From CAZXFA01 sp964640085 (GTDB lineage: Bacteria > Actinomycetota > UBA4738 > HRBIN12), in the NCBI GenBank assembly GCA_964640085.1, contig CAZXFA010000008.1, positions 1 through 64,000 of the forward strand: DNA of 64,000 nt. Reading direction: 5' to 3'. The notes beneath the pieces are model-generated. The model saw only the letters and a program-made list of their open reading frames with translations. It made no database searches and was not told the origin of the DNA. A program made the translations under genes and the position numbers. This document shows positions 23,120 through 33,285 of this stretch, piece by piece. Every line of letters starts with the position of its first letter. Position 1 is the first letter of the stretch.

Positions 23120-24040
23120 GTGGTCGCCACCGTGGTCGACGGCAACGCGCTCGCCGACGAGCTTCACGCGAGGTTGGCCGAGGAGGTCGCCGACCTGCGC
23201 ACGTTGGCCGTGCGCCCGGGCCTCGCGACCCTGCTGGTGGGCGATGACTACCCGGCGCAGGCCTACGAGCGGCGCGTCCGACGCCTGGCCGCCGAGCTCG
23301 ACTGTCACTACGTCTGCGAGCGGCTCCCGGTCGACGCAGACATCGCCGACGTGCTGGCCACGCTGGGGGGGCTGAACGCCGATCCTCGGATCAGCGGCAT
23401 CCTCGTACTCCGGCCGCTCCCGCCCCAGGTGCCGGAGGTGGACCTGTACCGGATCCTCGACCCGGGTAAGGACATCGAGGCCGTCACCCCGGTGAACGCG
23501 GGACTGCTGGCTCAGGGCCGGCCTCGGTTCGTGCCCTCCACCCCCGCATCGTGCTTCCACCTGCTCGACGCGTACGTGCGCTCCACCGGTCGCGACCCGA
23601 AGACGTTCTACGACGGGTTGAACCTCGTTCTGGTGGGGCGTTCGAACAACGTGGGCAAGCCGGCGGTCTGGCTGGGACTCCAGCGCAACGCCACGGTGAT
23701 CTCGGCGCACCACCACACGTCGGAGGCCGGCCGTCTCGCGGACTTCACCCGGATCGCCGACGTGCTGATCGTGGCGGTGGGCGTGGCCGGCCTGGTGACC
23801 GGCGACATGGTGCGAGAGGGCGTGATCGCCGTGGACGTCGGGATCAACCCCGTCCGCCAGGACGGCGCCGTGCACCTGGTCGGCGACGTCGAGTTCCACG
23901 GCGTGGCCGAACGCGCGGAGGCCATCTCGCCCGTGCCCGGAGGCGTAGGTCCGATCACTGATATCTGGTTGCTGCACAACACGGTTCGCGCCGCCTCGAT
24001 CGCCGCCGGTATCGGCCCCCGCCCCGACCGGTTCGGATGA
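23120..24040 (+). CDS. FolD-like methylene-tetrahydrofolate dehydrogenase/cyclohydrolase homolog with altered active site
   Basis: A 306-residue FolD-fold protein. The NAD(P) half is well kept: LVLVGRSNNVGKPAVWLGL, VLIVAVGVAGLVTGDMV, IAVDVGINPV and SPVPGGVGPITDIWLLHNT. The folate half is not: the YVxxK motif, whose lysine (K56 in E. coli) drives the cyclohydrolase step, is here Y49-E-R-R-V-R-R, with no lysine anywhere in the first ~100 residues; GILVQLPLP is GILVLRPLP; and KDVDGF is KDIEAV. So cyclohydrolase activity is doubtful, and a dehydrogenase-only or different substrate role is likely. No canonical folD is seen in the window. GTG 23120 is set by a leaderless-type promoter. Confidence 0.85.
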   Translation: MVATVVDGNALADELHARLAEEVADLRTLAVRPGLATLLVGDDYPAQAYERRVRRLAAELDCHYVCERLPVDADIADVLATLGGLNADPRISGILVLRPLPPQVPEVDLYRILDPGKDIEAVTPVNAGLLAQGRPRFVPSTPASCFHLLDAYVRSTGRDPKTFYDGLNLVLVGRSNNVGKPAVWLGLQRNATVISAHHHTSEAGRLADFTRIADVLIVAVGVAGLVTGDMVREGVIAVDVGINPVRQDGAVHLVGDVEFHGVAERAEAISPVPGGVGPITDIWLLHNTVRAASIAAGIGPRPDRFG

Positions 24041-24047
24041 GGCCGGA

Positions 24048-24947
24048 GTGACGTACTCGATCGTGGCGCGCGATCCTCGGACCGGCGAGCTCGGGGTCGC
24101 GGCGCAGTCCCACTGGTTCGCCGCCGGGAGCCTCGGCTGGGCGGAGCCCGGCGTGGGCGCCGTCGCCACACAGGCCACGGCGCTGATGTCCTACGGGCCG
24201 CTCGGCCTCCGGCGTCTCCGCGCCGGTCGGAGCCCGGCCGAGGCTCTGGATGAGCTGGTGGCCGCCGACGAGGGGGCCGAGCACCGGCAGGTGGCGATGG
24301 TGGACGGTCGGGGCGCCGTGGCCGTGCACACCGGCTCGCGGTGCATCCGGGAGGCCGGGCACCGGACGGGGGGCGGGGTCAGCTGCCAGGCGAACATGAT
24401 GGTTCGCGCGACGGTGTGGGACGCGATGGACGACGCGTACGCGGCCAGCGGAGGCGATCTGGCGGATCGGCTCCTCGCGGCGCTCGAGGCCGCCGAGGGC
24501 GAGGGGGGCGACATCCGGGGACGGCAGGCGGCGCGGATCCTCATCGTGCGTGGCGAACCGTCTGGGGAGCCATGGACGGATGTGCTGGTGGATCTACGTC
24601 TGGACGACCATCCGGAACCGCTCGTCGAGCTGCGGCGGCTCCTCGACCTCAAGCGTGTGTACGACCGCCTCGAGTCGGCGGAGGACCTGGAGCTCGCGGG
24701 CCGGGAGGGCGCGGCGCTGTCTGAGCGCCTGGGAGCGGTCGAGACGGCCCCCACCAACCCCGAGGTCGCGTTCTGGACCGCTCTCTCGCTGGCCGGTGCC
24801 GGCAGGATCGAGGAGGCGCGGCGGGTGATCGCCACGGCCTTCGCCGCGGGGGACGGCTGGCGCGAGCTCCTGCGACGGATGTCTCGGGACGGGCTCCTGG
24901 AGCTCGGGGTCGAGGAGATCGAGGCCCTGCTCGAGCACCCGGCCTGA
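24048..24947 (+). CDS. DUF1028 domain protein
   Basis: A 299-residue protein. Residues 1-~220 match DUF1028, an Ntn-hydrolase-like fold: it begins TYSIVARDPRTGELGVAAQSHWFAAGS, then VGAVATQATALMSYGPLGL and GGGVSCQANMM. The remaining ~80 residues are helical repeats (RLGAVETAPTNPEVAFWTAL, AGAGRIEEARRVI), the TPR-like tail seen in part of the family. Function is unknown; a hydrolase has been suggested for the family. GTG 24048 has CCGGAG just upstream and lies 7 nt after the FolD-like gene, so they are probably cotranscribed. Confidence 0.82.
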   Translation: MTYSIVARDPRTGELGVAAQSHWFAAGSLGWAEPGVGAVATQATALMSYGPLGLRRLRAGRSPAEALDELVAADEGAEHRQVAMVDGRGAVAVHTGSRCIREAGHRTGGGVSCQANMMVRATVWDAMDDAYAASGGDLADRLLAALEAAEGEGGDIRGRQAARILIVRGEPSGEPWTDVLVDLRLDDHPEPLVELRRLLDLKRVYDRLESAEDLELAGREGAALSERLGAVETAPTNPEVAFWTALSLAGAGRIEEARRVIATAFAAGDGWRELLRRMSRDGLLELGVEEIEALLEHPA

Positions 24948-25000
24948 GGCCTCGCTGCTCGAACCGCTCCTTCCCTGGACGTCTGCTGCGCGCGTTCGGC

Positions 25001-27239
25001 ATGTCTGAGTTCGGAACCGAAGCCGAGTCGGCGACGCGGGGGCGGCCCGAGCGCGCCGTCCGCGAGCGCTCGGTGGTGGCCACGCTGCGCCAGCCCTGGC
25101 TCGCCCTGTCCACCTACCGCCTCTACCCCGAGAACCCCGACCGTCCCGGGTTCGCGCCCGCCCTGGAGCGGGTGGCCACGGCGCCCGCGAGGCTCTGGCC
25201 ACGGGGCCGCTCGACGTCGAGATCCGGGGTGGCGCGATCGTCTAGGAAGGCGAACCGCTCCCGCGGGACGACGCCCTGGACCGGCTGGCCCGGGCGTGCT
25301 TCGAACGGCGCGTCGAGCGGTTGACGTTGGTCAGCGTCCCCGACGCGCGGATCTCGAGGGTCTGTACGAGGTCCTCTCGCGCTGGGCCCTCGAGCTGGAG
25401 GAGGCGGGCGGCGCCGAGGCGGTGCTCCGCGACTCGGGTGTCGTCTCGGTGTCGCTCTCGCCGATCGGTCCGGGCCCGGTCGAGGAGGCCGACCACGTGC
25501 CCGACGAGCTCGCGTCGACCCCGCTGGAGGAGCGGTTGGACGCGGACGTGCTGGCCTCCGAGCTGATGGTGGACGATCTGGGCAGGTCGCCACAGCATCA
25601 GGCGGAGACGCTCCTGTCCCGTCTGCGACGCGTCCTCGGGGACCCGGCCACGGCCACGGGCTCGCGGATCGACACCCACGCGGCGGTCCACGACCTGATG
25701 GGCGGCCTGCTCGACGGCGTGCGGCGTTCGTTCGTCGAGCTGCTCGTCGATCGCGTGGCGCAGGATCCGGTCGCCGAGCGCCTGATCGGCACAGCAACGC
25801 GGATCTGACGCGGGCCCTGGTGGACATCGGCTGCAGCGGCAGACGCGATCCGGTGGAGTTCGCGCGACACCTGGCCGTGAGGGGTGCGCGTCGGCTTGAC
25901 ATCATCGACCTCACCAAGGCCCTGGAGGCCGGTCAGGAGGACGCGGGCACGATCATCGCGGGACTCGAGCAGCTCGGGATCCGGATCGACGGGGGCGAGG
26001 AGCAGGGGGGCGGGGGGGTCGGTACTCGAGGTCCTCTCCTGGCCGTGGGCGTGTACAGGGCGGGACCCGGGATGCAGCGGGAGAGGGCGGGGGCTGACCG
26101 AGCTCCTCCGGAGCTACGCGACCGGCCTGGACCTTCTCCGGCGGACCGCGGCGCGCCTGCTGGCGGGGCGGCCGGCCGACATGGACGCGACCATCCGCCT
26201 CACGGAGCACCTGGCGGACCTGATCGCGGCCGACCCGGCGCAAGCGCTGTTGCTCACCATGGTGAAGTCCTACGACGAGTACACCTACCACCACATGGTC
26301 AACGTGTGCTGTCTGTCGCTCGCGCTGGCCCGGGCGCTGGGCCTGTCCCGCGAGCACGCCGTGGCGCTCGGGATCGGCGGGCTCCTGCACGACGTCGGCA
26401 AGGTGAAGGTGCCGGCGGAGATCCTGCAGCACGACGGAGCCCTGGACGAGGAGCAGTGGCGGCTGATCCAGCGACACCCGGTCGACGGCGCGGGGCTCGT
26501 GCTGATCACCAGTCGCAACGCCTACCACCCGGCGATCGCCACGGTGCTCGAGCATCACGCGGCGTTCGACGGGTCGGGGTACCCGACGCTCTCGGGTCGC
26601 TGATCGCCCTCGGTCCCGGCGCGGATCGTCGCCGTGGCCGGTTGCTTCGACGCGGTCACGAGCAAGCGCCNNNNNNNNNNNNNNNNNNNNNNNNNNNNNN
26701 NNNNNNNNNNNNNNNNNNNNNNNNNNNNNNNNNNNNNNNNNNNNNNNNNNNNNNNNNNNNNNNNNNNNNNCCGCGCGTTCGACCCGCGGGTCGTGCGTAC
26801 CTTCGTGCGGATGGTCGGGATCTTCCCGGTGGGCTCGTTGGTGCAGCTGTCCACCGGCGAGGTCGCGGTGGTGGTCCGCAACCACGACGAGCTCCTGGCC
26901 CGGCCGATCGTTCGGCTCGTCCTGGACGCCGTGGGCGGGACCACCGACCCTGAGGAGGTCGACCTCGCCCGGACCGACCGCGACGGGGCGCCCCTGCGGA
27001 CCGTCCTCCGGAGCATCGACCCGGTCGAGGTGGGGATCGACATGCTGTCGCTCCTGGCCTCCGGTCGATTCGACATCCCGCCACCCGCGGAGGCCGGGCC
27101 GGGGCTGGTCCACGAACCCTCGCCCGGCGAGGTCCCGCCCGAGGGGTAGGTCGAGGCGCACGAGCACGTGGAGGACCTGGACCTGCCGGTGGACGACCTG
27201 CCGGTGGACCCCGATGGCGGTCCGGGGTTCCCGGAGTGA
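25001..27239 (+). pseudogene. HD-GYP-type phosphodiesterase gene, broken by frameshifts, stops and a 100-N gap
   Basis: Fragments of one protein can be read in successive frames: 25001-~25190 (PWLALSTYRLYPENPDRPG), ~25190-25355, ~25350-25790 (ADLEGLYEVLSRWALELEEA), ~25790-25990 (SNADLTRALVDIGCSGR), and ~26090-26670 with the catalytic domain: YHHMVNVCCLSLALA, LLHDVGKVKVP, QRHPVDGA and EHHAAFDGSGYP, i.e. HD-GYP motifs of cyclic-di-GMP phosphodiesterases. After the gap, FDPRVVRTFVRMVGIFPVGSLV is the usual C-terminal extension. In-frame stops are TAG 25243, TGA 26601 and TAG 27147. Clustering around the N run makes poor assembly as likely as a true pseudogene. Confidence 0.7.
26671..26770. other. 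Assembly gap (100 N)
   Basis: A run of exactly 100 undetermined bases inside the HD-GYP gene. This is the conventional length for a gap of unknown size, so the two flanks may be further apart than shown. Confidence 0.98.
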
Positions 27240-27246
27240 GCCCGGC

Positions 27247-27252
27247 TAGACT
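27247..27252 (+). promoter_or_regulatory. -10 element (TAGACT) of gatCA
   Basis: TAGACT ends 9 nt before the gatC ATG. No ribosome site is present, so a leaderless or nearly leaderless mRNA is expected. Confidence 0.55.
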
Positions 27253-27261
27253 GGCCCAGCC

Positions 27262-27548
27262 ATGCCGGTCGAGATCGACATCGAGCACGTTGCGCGGCTC
27301 GCGCGCTTGAACCTCACGGACGAGGAAAAGGAGCGGCTCCGCACCCAGCTCGGTCTGATCCTCGAGCATGCCGCCAAGGTCGGCGAGGTCGCGGCGGAGG
27401 ACGTACCCGCGACCGCTTCCGCGATCCCGCGCGCGAACGTGTTCCGGCCCGACGAGCGAGCGCCTTCGCTCCCCCGGGAGGCCGTGCTGGCGAACGCGCC
27501 CGAGGTCGAGGACGACCGGTTCAAGGTCCCGCGGATCGTGGAGGTCGA

Positions 27549-27552
<4 letters not shown>
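27262..27552 (+). CDS. gatC: Asp-tRNA(Asn)/Glu-tRNA(Gln) amidotransferase subunit C
   Basis: A 96-residue stabilising subunit that wraps around GatA in the GatCAB complex. The family pattern is plain: EIDIEHVARLARLNLTDEEKERL, LGLILEHAAKVGEVA, and the C-terminal 'R.D' and 'FKVPRIVE' ending. ATG 27262 follows a TAGACT element. gatA starts inside the stop codon. Confidence 0.95.
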
Positions 27553-29021
<1,469 letters not shown>

Positions 29022-30011
29022 CTAGGCGGGCTCCGGGAGCGGCTGGGGCTCCTCGTCCTCGACGTCGACGCGCACCGGCTCCTCCCGCCGGGTCGCGCTC
29101 CCGGCGGAGATGATGATCGCGACGGCCACGAGGATGATCGCTCCTGCCACGACCGTGCGGAGGGTGATCGTCTCGTCGAGGATCAGCCACCCGAGGAACA
29201 CGGCGACCACCGGGTTCACGTACGCGTAGGTCGAGACCAGACTCGTCCGCGCGCTCCGCAGAAGCCACACGTACGACGCGAACCCAACCCACGAGCCGAA
29301 CGTGATCAGGTACCCGAGGGCGAGCACCGACCGAAGCGAGAACGCGTCGGGCTGCACGAGGGCGAGCTCCCCGCGGAGGACGCCGCCGATGACGAGGACC
29401 GCGCCGCCGACGATCATCTGCATCCCCGCGCCGAGGAGCGGCCGGGCCGGAAGCGGCGCGCCGCGCGCGTACAGCGAGGCACCCGACCAGCTGAGCGTCG
29501 CGAGGAGCGCGAGCAGCATCCCCGAGAGCGGCGCGCCCTGATCGAACGCCGTCCCGCCGATCAGCAGCGCGGCCCCGCCGAACCCCAACACGATGCCGAA
29601 CGCGGTCAGCCACCCCACGGGGTTGCGGAACACCGCGCGGTCCAGGAGCGCCATCCACAGTGGGATCAGCGCAAGGATCAGCGAGACGATCCCGGAGGGG
29701 ACCGTCACCTCGGCGAGCACGACCGACCCGTTCCCCCCGGCGACCAAGCCGGCCCCGACGATGCCCGCGGCGATCCAGGTCGCGCGGGTCGGGCGGTCCC
29801 CCTCGACGTCGCCCCGGCGAATCGCGAACGCGTACAGCGCGGCCCCGGCGATCAGGAATCGGACGCCGGCCGCGATCAGCGGCGGCAGCGTCTCGTTCGA
29901 TATCCGGATCGCGAGGTAGGTCGTCCCCCAGACGATGTAGACCGAGCCCAGCGCGGCCCAGACCCTGGCGGGGGAGACCCGGGTCGCGAACGTGGGCGTC
30001 GGCCGGGCCAT
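29022..30011 (-). CDS. EamA/DMT-family transporter
   Basis: A 329-residue drug/metabolite transporter with ten predicted membrane helices in two EamA repeats. The first repeat opens with LGSVYIVWGTTYLAIRI (the usual 'x-W-G-x-x-F/Y' start), followed by LPPLIAAGVRFLIAG; the second has YLITFGSWVGFASYVWLLR and VNPVVAVFLGWLILDE. Substrate unknown; exporters of amino acids or metabolites are common. ATG 30011 follows a TACCCT element by 7 nt. An acidic, Pro-rich tail (DVEDEEPQPLPEPA) ends the protein. It sits antisense between gatA and gatB. Confidence 0.88.
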   Translation of the reverse strand: MARPTPTFATRVSPARVWAALGSVYIVWGTTYLAIRISNETLPPLIAAGVRFLIAGAALYAFAIRRGDVEGDRPTRATWIAAGIVGAGLVAGGNGSVVLAEVTVPSGIVSLILALIPLWMALLDRAVFRNPVGWLTAFGIVLGFGGAALLIGGTAFDQGAPLSGMLLALLATLSWSGASLYARGAPLPARPLLGAGMQMIVGGAVLVIGGVLRGELALVQPDAFSLRSVLALGYLITFGSWVGFASYVWLLRSARTSLVSTYAYVNPVVAVFLGWLILDETITLRTVVAGAIILVAVAIIISAGSATRREEPVRVDVEDEEPQPLPEPA

Positions 30012-30018
30012 GGCGGAC

Positions 30019-30048
30019 AGGGTAGGGGCGGGTCGCGGCAACTGTCAC
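30019..30048 (-). promoter_or_regulatory. Promoter of the EamA gene: GTGACA - 18 nt - TACCCT
   Basis: On the minus strand GTGACA (30043-30048) and TACCCT (30019-30024) are 18 nt apart, and the ATG follows after 7 nt. It is the clearest two-element promoter among the predicted leaderless genes. Confidence 0.65.
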
Positions 30049-30146
30049 TACCATCCCCGATATGGCCGGTTACGCCTCTCGGGGAACGGACGACCGCGAC
30101 CGACCGTCGGCGTTGAGATCGACCCGGCCCCGTCAGGCCGCTCGGC

Positions 30147-30152
30147 TAGGCT
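30147..30152 (+). promoter_or_regulatory. -10 element (TAGGCT) of gatB
   Basis: TAGGCT ends 10 nt before the gatB ATG at 30163. There is no ribosome site in the gap. Confidence 0.55.
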
Positions 30153-30162
30153 TACGCCAGCC

Positions 30163-31614
30163 ATGGCCGGGTACGAGACCGTCATCGGGCTCGAGTGCCA
30201 CGTCGAGCTCTCCACCGACACGAAGATGTTCTGCGGGTGCCGGAACGTGTTCGGCGCGCCGCCGAACACCAACGTCTGCCCGGTCTGCCTCGGTCTGCCG
30301 GGCGCGCTCCCGGTGCCGAACGAGCGGGCGATCGCGTTCATCGTGAGGATCGGGCTCGCGCTGGACTGTCGGATAGCGGCCCGATCGCTGTTCCACCGGA
30401 AGAACTACTTCTACCCGGACATGCCGAAGGATTTCCAGATCAGCCAGTACGACCTGCCGGTCTGCGTGGGCGGCCACCTCGACGTCGAGATCGGCGGCTC
30501 GACGCGCCGGGTCGGGATCACGCGGGTCCACATGGAGGAGGACACCGGAAAGACGACGCATGTCGGCCGGGGTGGGCGGATCGGGCAGGCCGACCACGCC
30601 CTCGTGGACTACAACCGCGCCGGGGTCCCGCTGGTCGAGATCGTGTCCGAGCCCGACATCGGCTCGGCGGAGGAGGCCCGCGCGTACCTCGTCGAGCTCC
30701 GCGCGACGCTGGAGGCGCTCGGCGTCTCCGACGTCCGGATGGAGGAGGGCTCGCTGCGGTGCGACGCGAACATCTCGACGCGCCCCATCGGCGAGGAGGG
30801 GTTCGGCATCAAGGTGGAGATCAAGAACCTGAACTCGATCCGCTCCCTCGAGCGCGCGCTACGGTACGAGGAGGAGCGGCAACGGACCACGCTCGAGCGG
30901 GGAGAGACGCTCGTCCAGGAGACCCGCCACTTCGACGAGGAGCACGGCACGACCCACACCCTGCGCTCGAAGGAAGAGGCGTTCGACTACCGCTACTTCC
31001 CCGAGCCCGACCTCCCGCCCCTCGAGCCCGAGCCCGCCTGGGTCGAGGGGATCCGTGCGTCGCTCCCCGAGCTGCCGGCCGCCAAGCGCACGCGGTTCGT
31101 GTCGGAGCTGGGGATCAGGCCGGAGCCGGCACGGCTGTTGACGACGTCGGCGGCCTCCGCGGCGTTCTTCGAGGAGACCGTGGGCCTCGGCGCCGATCCG
31201 GGCGCCGCCGCGAACTGGATCACCCAGGATCTGGCCGGCCTCCTCAACCGTGCCAAGCTCGAGCTCGCCGATGCGACGGTGACGCCGCGGCACGTGGCCG
31301 ACCTCGTGCGGCTGGTCGAGGACGCGACGATCTCCGCCTCGGGGGCGAAGCAGGTGCTCGAGGAGGTCTTCGAGACCGGCGAGGAGATCGAGCCGATCGT
31401 CGAGCGCCGCGGCCTGCGCCAGGTCACGGACAGCGGGCAGCTGGAGGCGTGGGTGGACGAGGCGATCGCGGAGAACCCGGGGCCCGTCGAGCAGTTCCGC
31501 GGTGGCAAGGAGGGGATCCTCGGGTTCCTCGTGGGGCAGGTGATGAAGAAGTCCGGCGGCTCGGCGAACCCCAAGCTCGTGAACGAGCTGCTCCGGACGC
31601 GGTTGTCGGCGTGA
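30163..31614 (+). CDS. gatB: Asp-tRNA(Asn)/Glu-tRNA(Gln) amidotransferase subunit B
   Basis: A 483-residue subunit with the tRNA-binding and kinase-like activities of GatCAB. Motifs: ETVIGLECHVELSTDTKMFC, NTNVCPVCLGLPGALPVPN (zinc-site cysteines C-x-C and C-x2-C in the two blocks), FYPDMPKDFQISQYD, IHxEED-like VHMEEDTGKTTH and DYNRAGVPLVEIVSEPD. The C-terminal YqeY-like domain ends GGSANPKLVNELLRTRL. The ATG at 30163 is chosen for family start and the TAGGCT element; the open frame upstream is not conserved. It is separated from gatCA by an antisense gene and has its own promoter. Confidence 0.96.
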   Translation: MAGYETVIGLECHVELSTDTKMFCGCRNVFGAPPNTNVCPVCLGLPGALPVPNERAIAFIVRIGLALDCRIAARSLFHRKNYFYPDMPKDFQISQYDLPVCVGGHLDVEIGGSTRRVGITRVHMEEDTGKTTHVGRGGRIGQADHALVDYNRAGVPLVEIVSEPDIGSAEEARAYLVELRATLEALGVSDVRMEEGSLRCDANISTRPIGEEGFGIKVEIKNLNSIRSLERALRYEEERQRTTLERGETLVQETRHFDEEHGTTHTLRSKEEAFDYRYFPEPDLPPLEPEPAWVEGIRASLPELPAAKRTRFVSELGIRPEPARLLTTSAASAAFFEETVGLGADPGAAANWITQDLAGLLNRAKLELADATVTPRHVADLVRLVEDATISASGAKQVLEEVFETGEEIEPIVERRGLRQVTDSGQLEAWVDEAIAENPGPVEQFRGGKEGILGFLVGQVMKKSGGSANPKLVNELLRTRLSA

Positions 31615-31627
31615 GCCGGGCGGGGCG

Positions 31628-32887
31628 GTGAGGGTCCACCCCACCCCGCCGCGGCGCTACCCCTGGTGGCAGCTGATCCTGCTCGGCCTGCTCGGGCTGC
31701 TGGAGGCCCTGTTCCGACCGATCGGGCGGATGTGGCGCTCGGCCGACCCGCTCGACACGTACGGGCTCGCGCACTTGGGCAGCGTCTCCGGCGACGCCTT
31801 CGTGGCGGTCGCCCTCGCGGGCTCGATCTTCTTCGACCTGCCGGTGGGTGAGGCGAAGGGGCGCGTGGCCCTGTACCTCGTGCTCACGATGGCCCCACTC
31901 GCGGTGGCCGCGCCGCTGCTCGTACCGCTGCTCGACCGAGCCGGGCCGCGCCGGGCGATCGCGTTCAGCGCTGCGCTCGGCCGGGCGCTCGTCTGCGTGT
32001 ACGCCGCGCCGCGTTTCGGCACGCTGCTGCTGTTTCCCTCGGCGTTCCTGCTCCTCGTGCTCTCGCGGGTGCACGCGATCACGAAGAACGGGTTCGCGGT
32101 GGCGTACGCCGGTCCGGACGAAGCGCTGGTCCGCGCGAACGCGCGGCTCGGGCGGATCGGCGTGGGCGGCGCCGTGCTGGGCGCCGGACCCGCGATCGTG
32201 CTGCTGCGCCTCGGCGGTGCGGAGGCGACGCTGTACGGGGGGGCCCTCGTGTACGCGGCCGCGGCCGCGCTGACGCTGCGGCTCCCGCACCCGCGTCTGC
32301 GCGGCGGGGCCGCGGAGGTCACGCGCACCGGCGCGATCCCGATCCTGACGGCGCCGGCGATCGGGGCGGCAGGCCTGCGCGCGGCGACCGGGTTCCTGCT
32401 GTTCACGCTGGCCTTCGCGCTCCGTCGGAGCGGGGAGCCGACGTGGTGGTTCGGCCTGCTCGCGGCCTCGGGGACGGCCGGCGGCTTCATCGGTCTGCTC
32501 GTAGCGCCCAGGCTGCCCTCGAACCTGCGCGAGGAGGCGGTCGTGATCGCGTGCATCGTGGCGGCGGGGGTCGGGGCGGTACTGGCGTTCGTCGCGTTCT
32601 CGCTCCCCGTGCTGGTGGTCTTCGGACTGCTGGTGGGGGCGTCCGCCGAGCTCGGGCGTCTGGCGTTCCAGAGCCTGATGCAGCGGATGACGCCCGGTGG
32701 TGCCCACGGCCGCGTGTTCGTGCGGTACGAGATCGCGTTCCAGCTCGCCTGGGTGACAGGGGCGCTGATCCCGGCGATGCTGCCGATCGACTTCCGCGGG
32801 GCCTTCCTGATCCTGGCGGCGCTGTACCTGGTCGCCGGGGTCGGTTACCTGACCCCCGATCTCGTCGCCCGCCGCCGCGGGCACTGA
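31628..32887 (+). CDS. MFS-type transporter
   Basis: A 419-residue membrane protein with about twelve helices and MFS organisation: LGSVSGDAFVAVALAGSIFF in the first bundle, a loop with PLLDRAGPRRAI standing in for motif A, and a second bundle beginning GAAGLRAATGFLLFTLAFAL. The PGGAHGRVFVRYEIAFQLAWVTGALIPAML region near the end is conserved in an actinobacterial MFS subgroup. Substrate unknown. GTG 31628 lies 13 nt after gatB with only a weak GGGCGGGGC ribosome site. Possibly read from the gatB transcript. Confidence 0.75.
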   Translation: MRVHPTPPRRYPWWQLILLGLLGLLEALFRPIGRMWRSADPLDTYGLAHLGSVSGDAFVAVALAGSIFFDLPVGEAKGRVALYLVLTMAPLAVAAPLLVPLLDRAGPRRAIAFSAALGRALVCVYAAPRFGTLLLFPSAFLLLVLSRVHAITKNGFAVAYAGPDEALVRANARLGRIGVGGAVLGAGPAIVLLRLGGAEATLYGGALVYAAAAALTLRLPHPRLRGGAAEVTRTGAIPILTAPAIGAAGLRAATGFLLFTLAFALRRSGEPTWWFGLLAASGTAGGFIGLLVAPRLPSNLREEAVVIACIVAAGVGAVLAFVAFSLPVLVVFGLLVGASAELGRLAFQSLMQRMTPGGAHGRVFVRYEIAFQLAWVTGALIPAMLPIDFRGAFLILAALYLVAGVGYLTPDLVARRRGH

Positions 32888-32916
32888 TCCCCGGCCGGGA
32901 ACGCGGGTCGGTGCGA

Positions 32917-32922
32917 TAGGCT
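32917..32922 (+). promoter_or_regulatory. Candidate -10 element (TAGGCT) of the Rieske operon
   Basis: TAGGCT lies 48 nt before the Rieske ATG. A GTG stands 10 nt after it (32933) in another frame, and a GAGGAGGGG ribosome site precedes the real start. Confidence 0.5.
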
Positions 32923-32970
32923 GCCGCGGAACGTGAGCACGACCGCGGGCAGGACGAGGAGGGGATCGCG

Positions 32971-33285
32971 ATGGCGGACTGGGTCAAGGTCGGGTCGGCC
33001 GGCGAGATCGAGGACGGCGAGGTGAACGGCTACTCGATCGGCGAACGACAGGTCTCCGTTGCCAACGTCGAAGGGGACCTGCACGCGTTCGACGACGTCT
33101 GCACCCACCAGCAGTGCTCGCTGTCCGAGGGCGACCTGGACGGTCCCATCATCGAGTGCCCGTGCCACGGCAGCCGCTTCGACATCACGACCGGAGAGGC
33201 GGTCACCGGGCCCGCCACCGATCCCGTGGACGTGTTCGAGGTCCGGGAACAGGACGGCGAGCTCCAGGTGTTGATGGACCAGTAG
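32971..33285 (+). CDS. Rieske [2Fe-2S] ferredoxin component
   Basis: A 104-residue Rieske ferredoxin like those that feed electrons to non-haem iron oxygenases. Cluster ligands are C44-T-H46 (DVCTHQQCSLSEG) and C63-P-C-H66 (IECPCHGSRFDITTGEAVTGPA). The extra cysteines of high-potential bc1-type Rieske proteins are not arranged as a disulfide, which fits the oxygenase-ferredoxin class. ATG 32971 has GAGGAGGGG upstream. The reductase gene starts within its stop codon. No oxygenase terminal component is present in the window. Confidence 0.92.
   Translation: MADWVKVGSAGEIEDGEVNGYSIGERQVSVANVEGDLHAFDDVCTHQQCSLSEGDLDGPIIECPCHGSRFDITTGEAVTGPATDPVDVFEVREQDGELQVLMDQ

Noticed and set aside
18921..24178. 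Very long minus-strand open frames (723 and 1143 residues) opposite mnmA, ligA and the FolD-like gene
   Set aside because: They are His/Arg/Glu-rich shadows produced by high GC at third positions; no domain is recognisable and the plus-strand genes are certain.
27181..27215. Short direct repeat GACCTGCCGGTGGAC x2
   Set aside because: It encodes an LPVDD-type repeat at the tail of the broken HD-GYP gene and is most simply part of that coding sequence, not a mobile or regulatory repeat.
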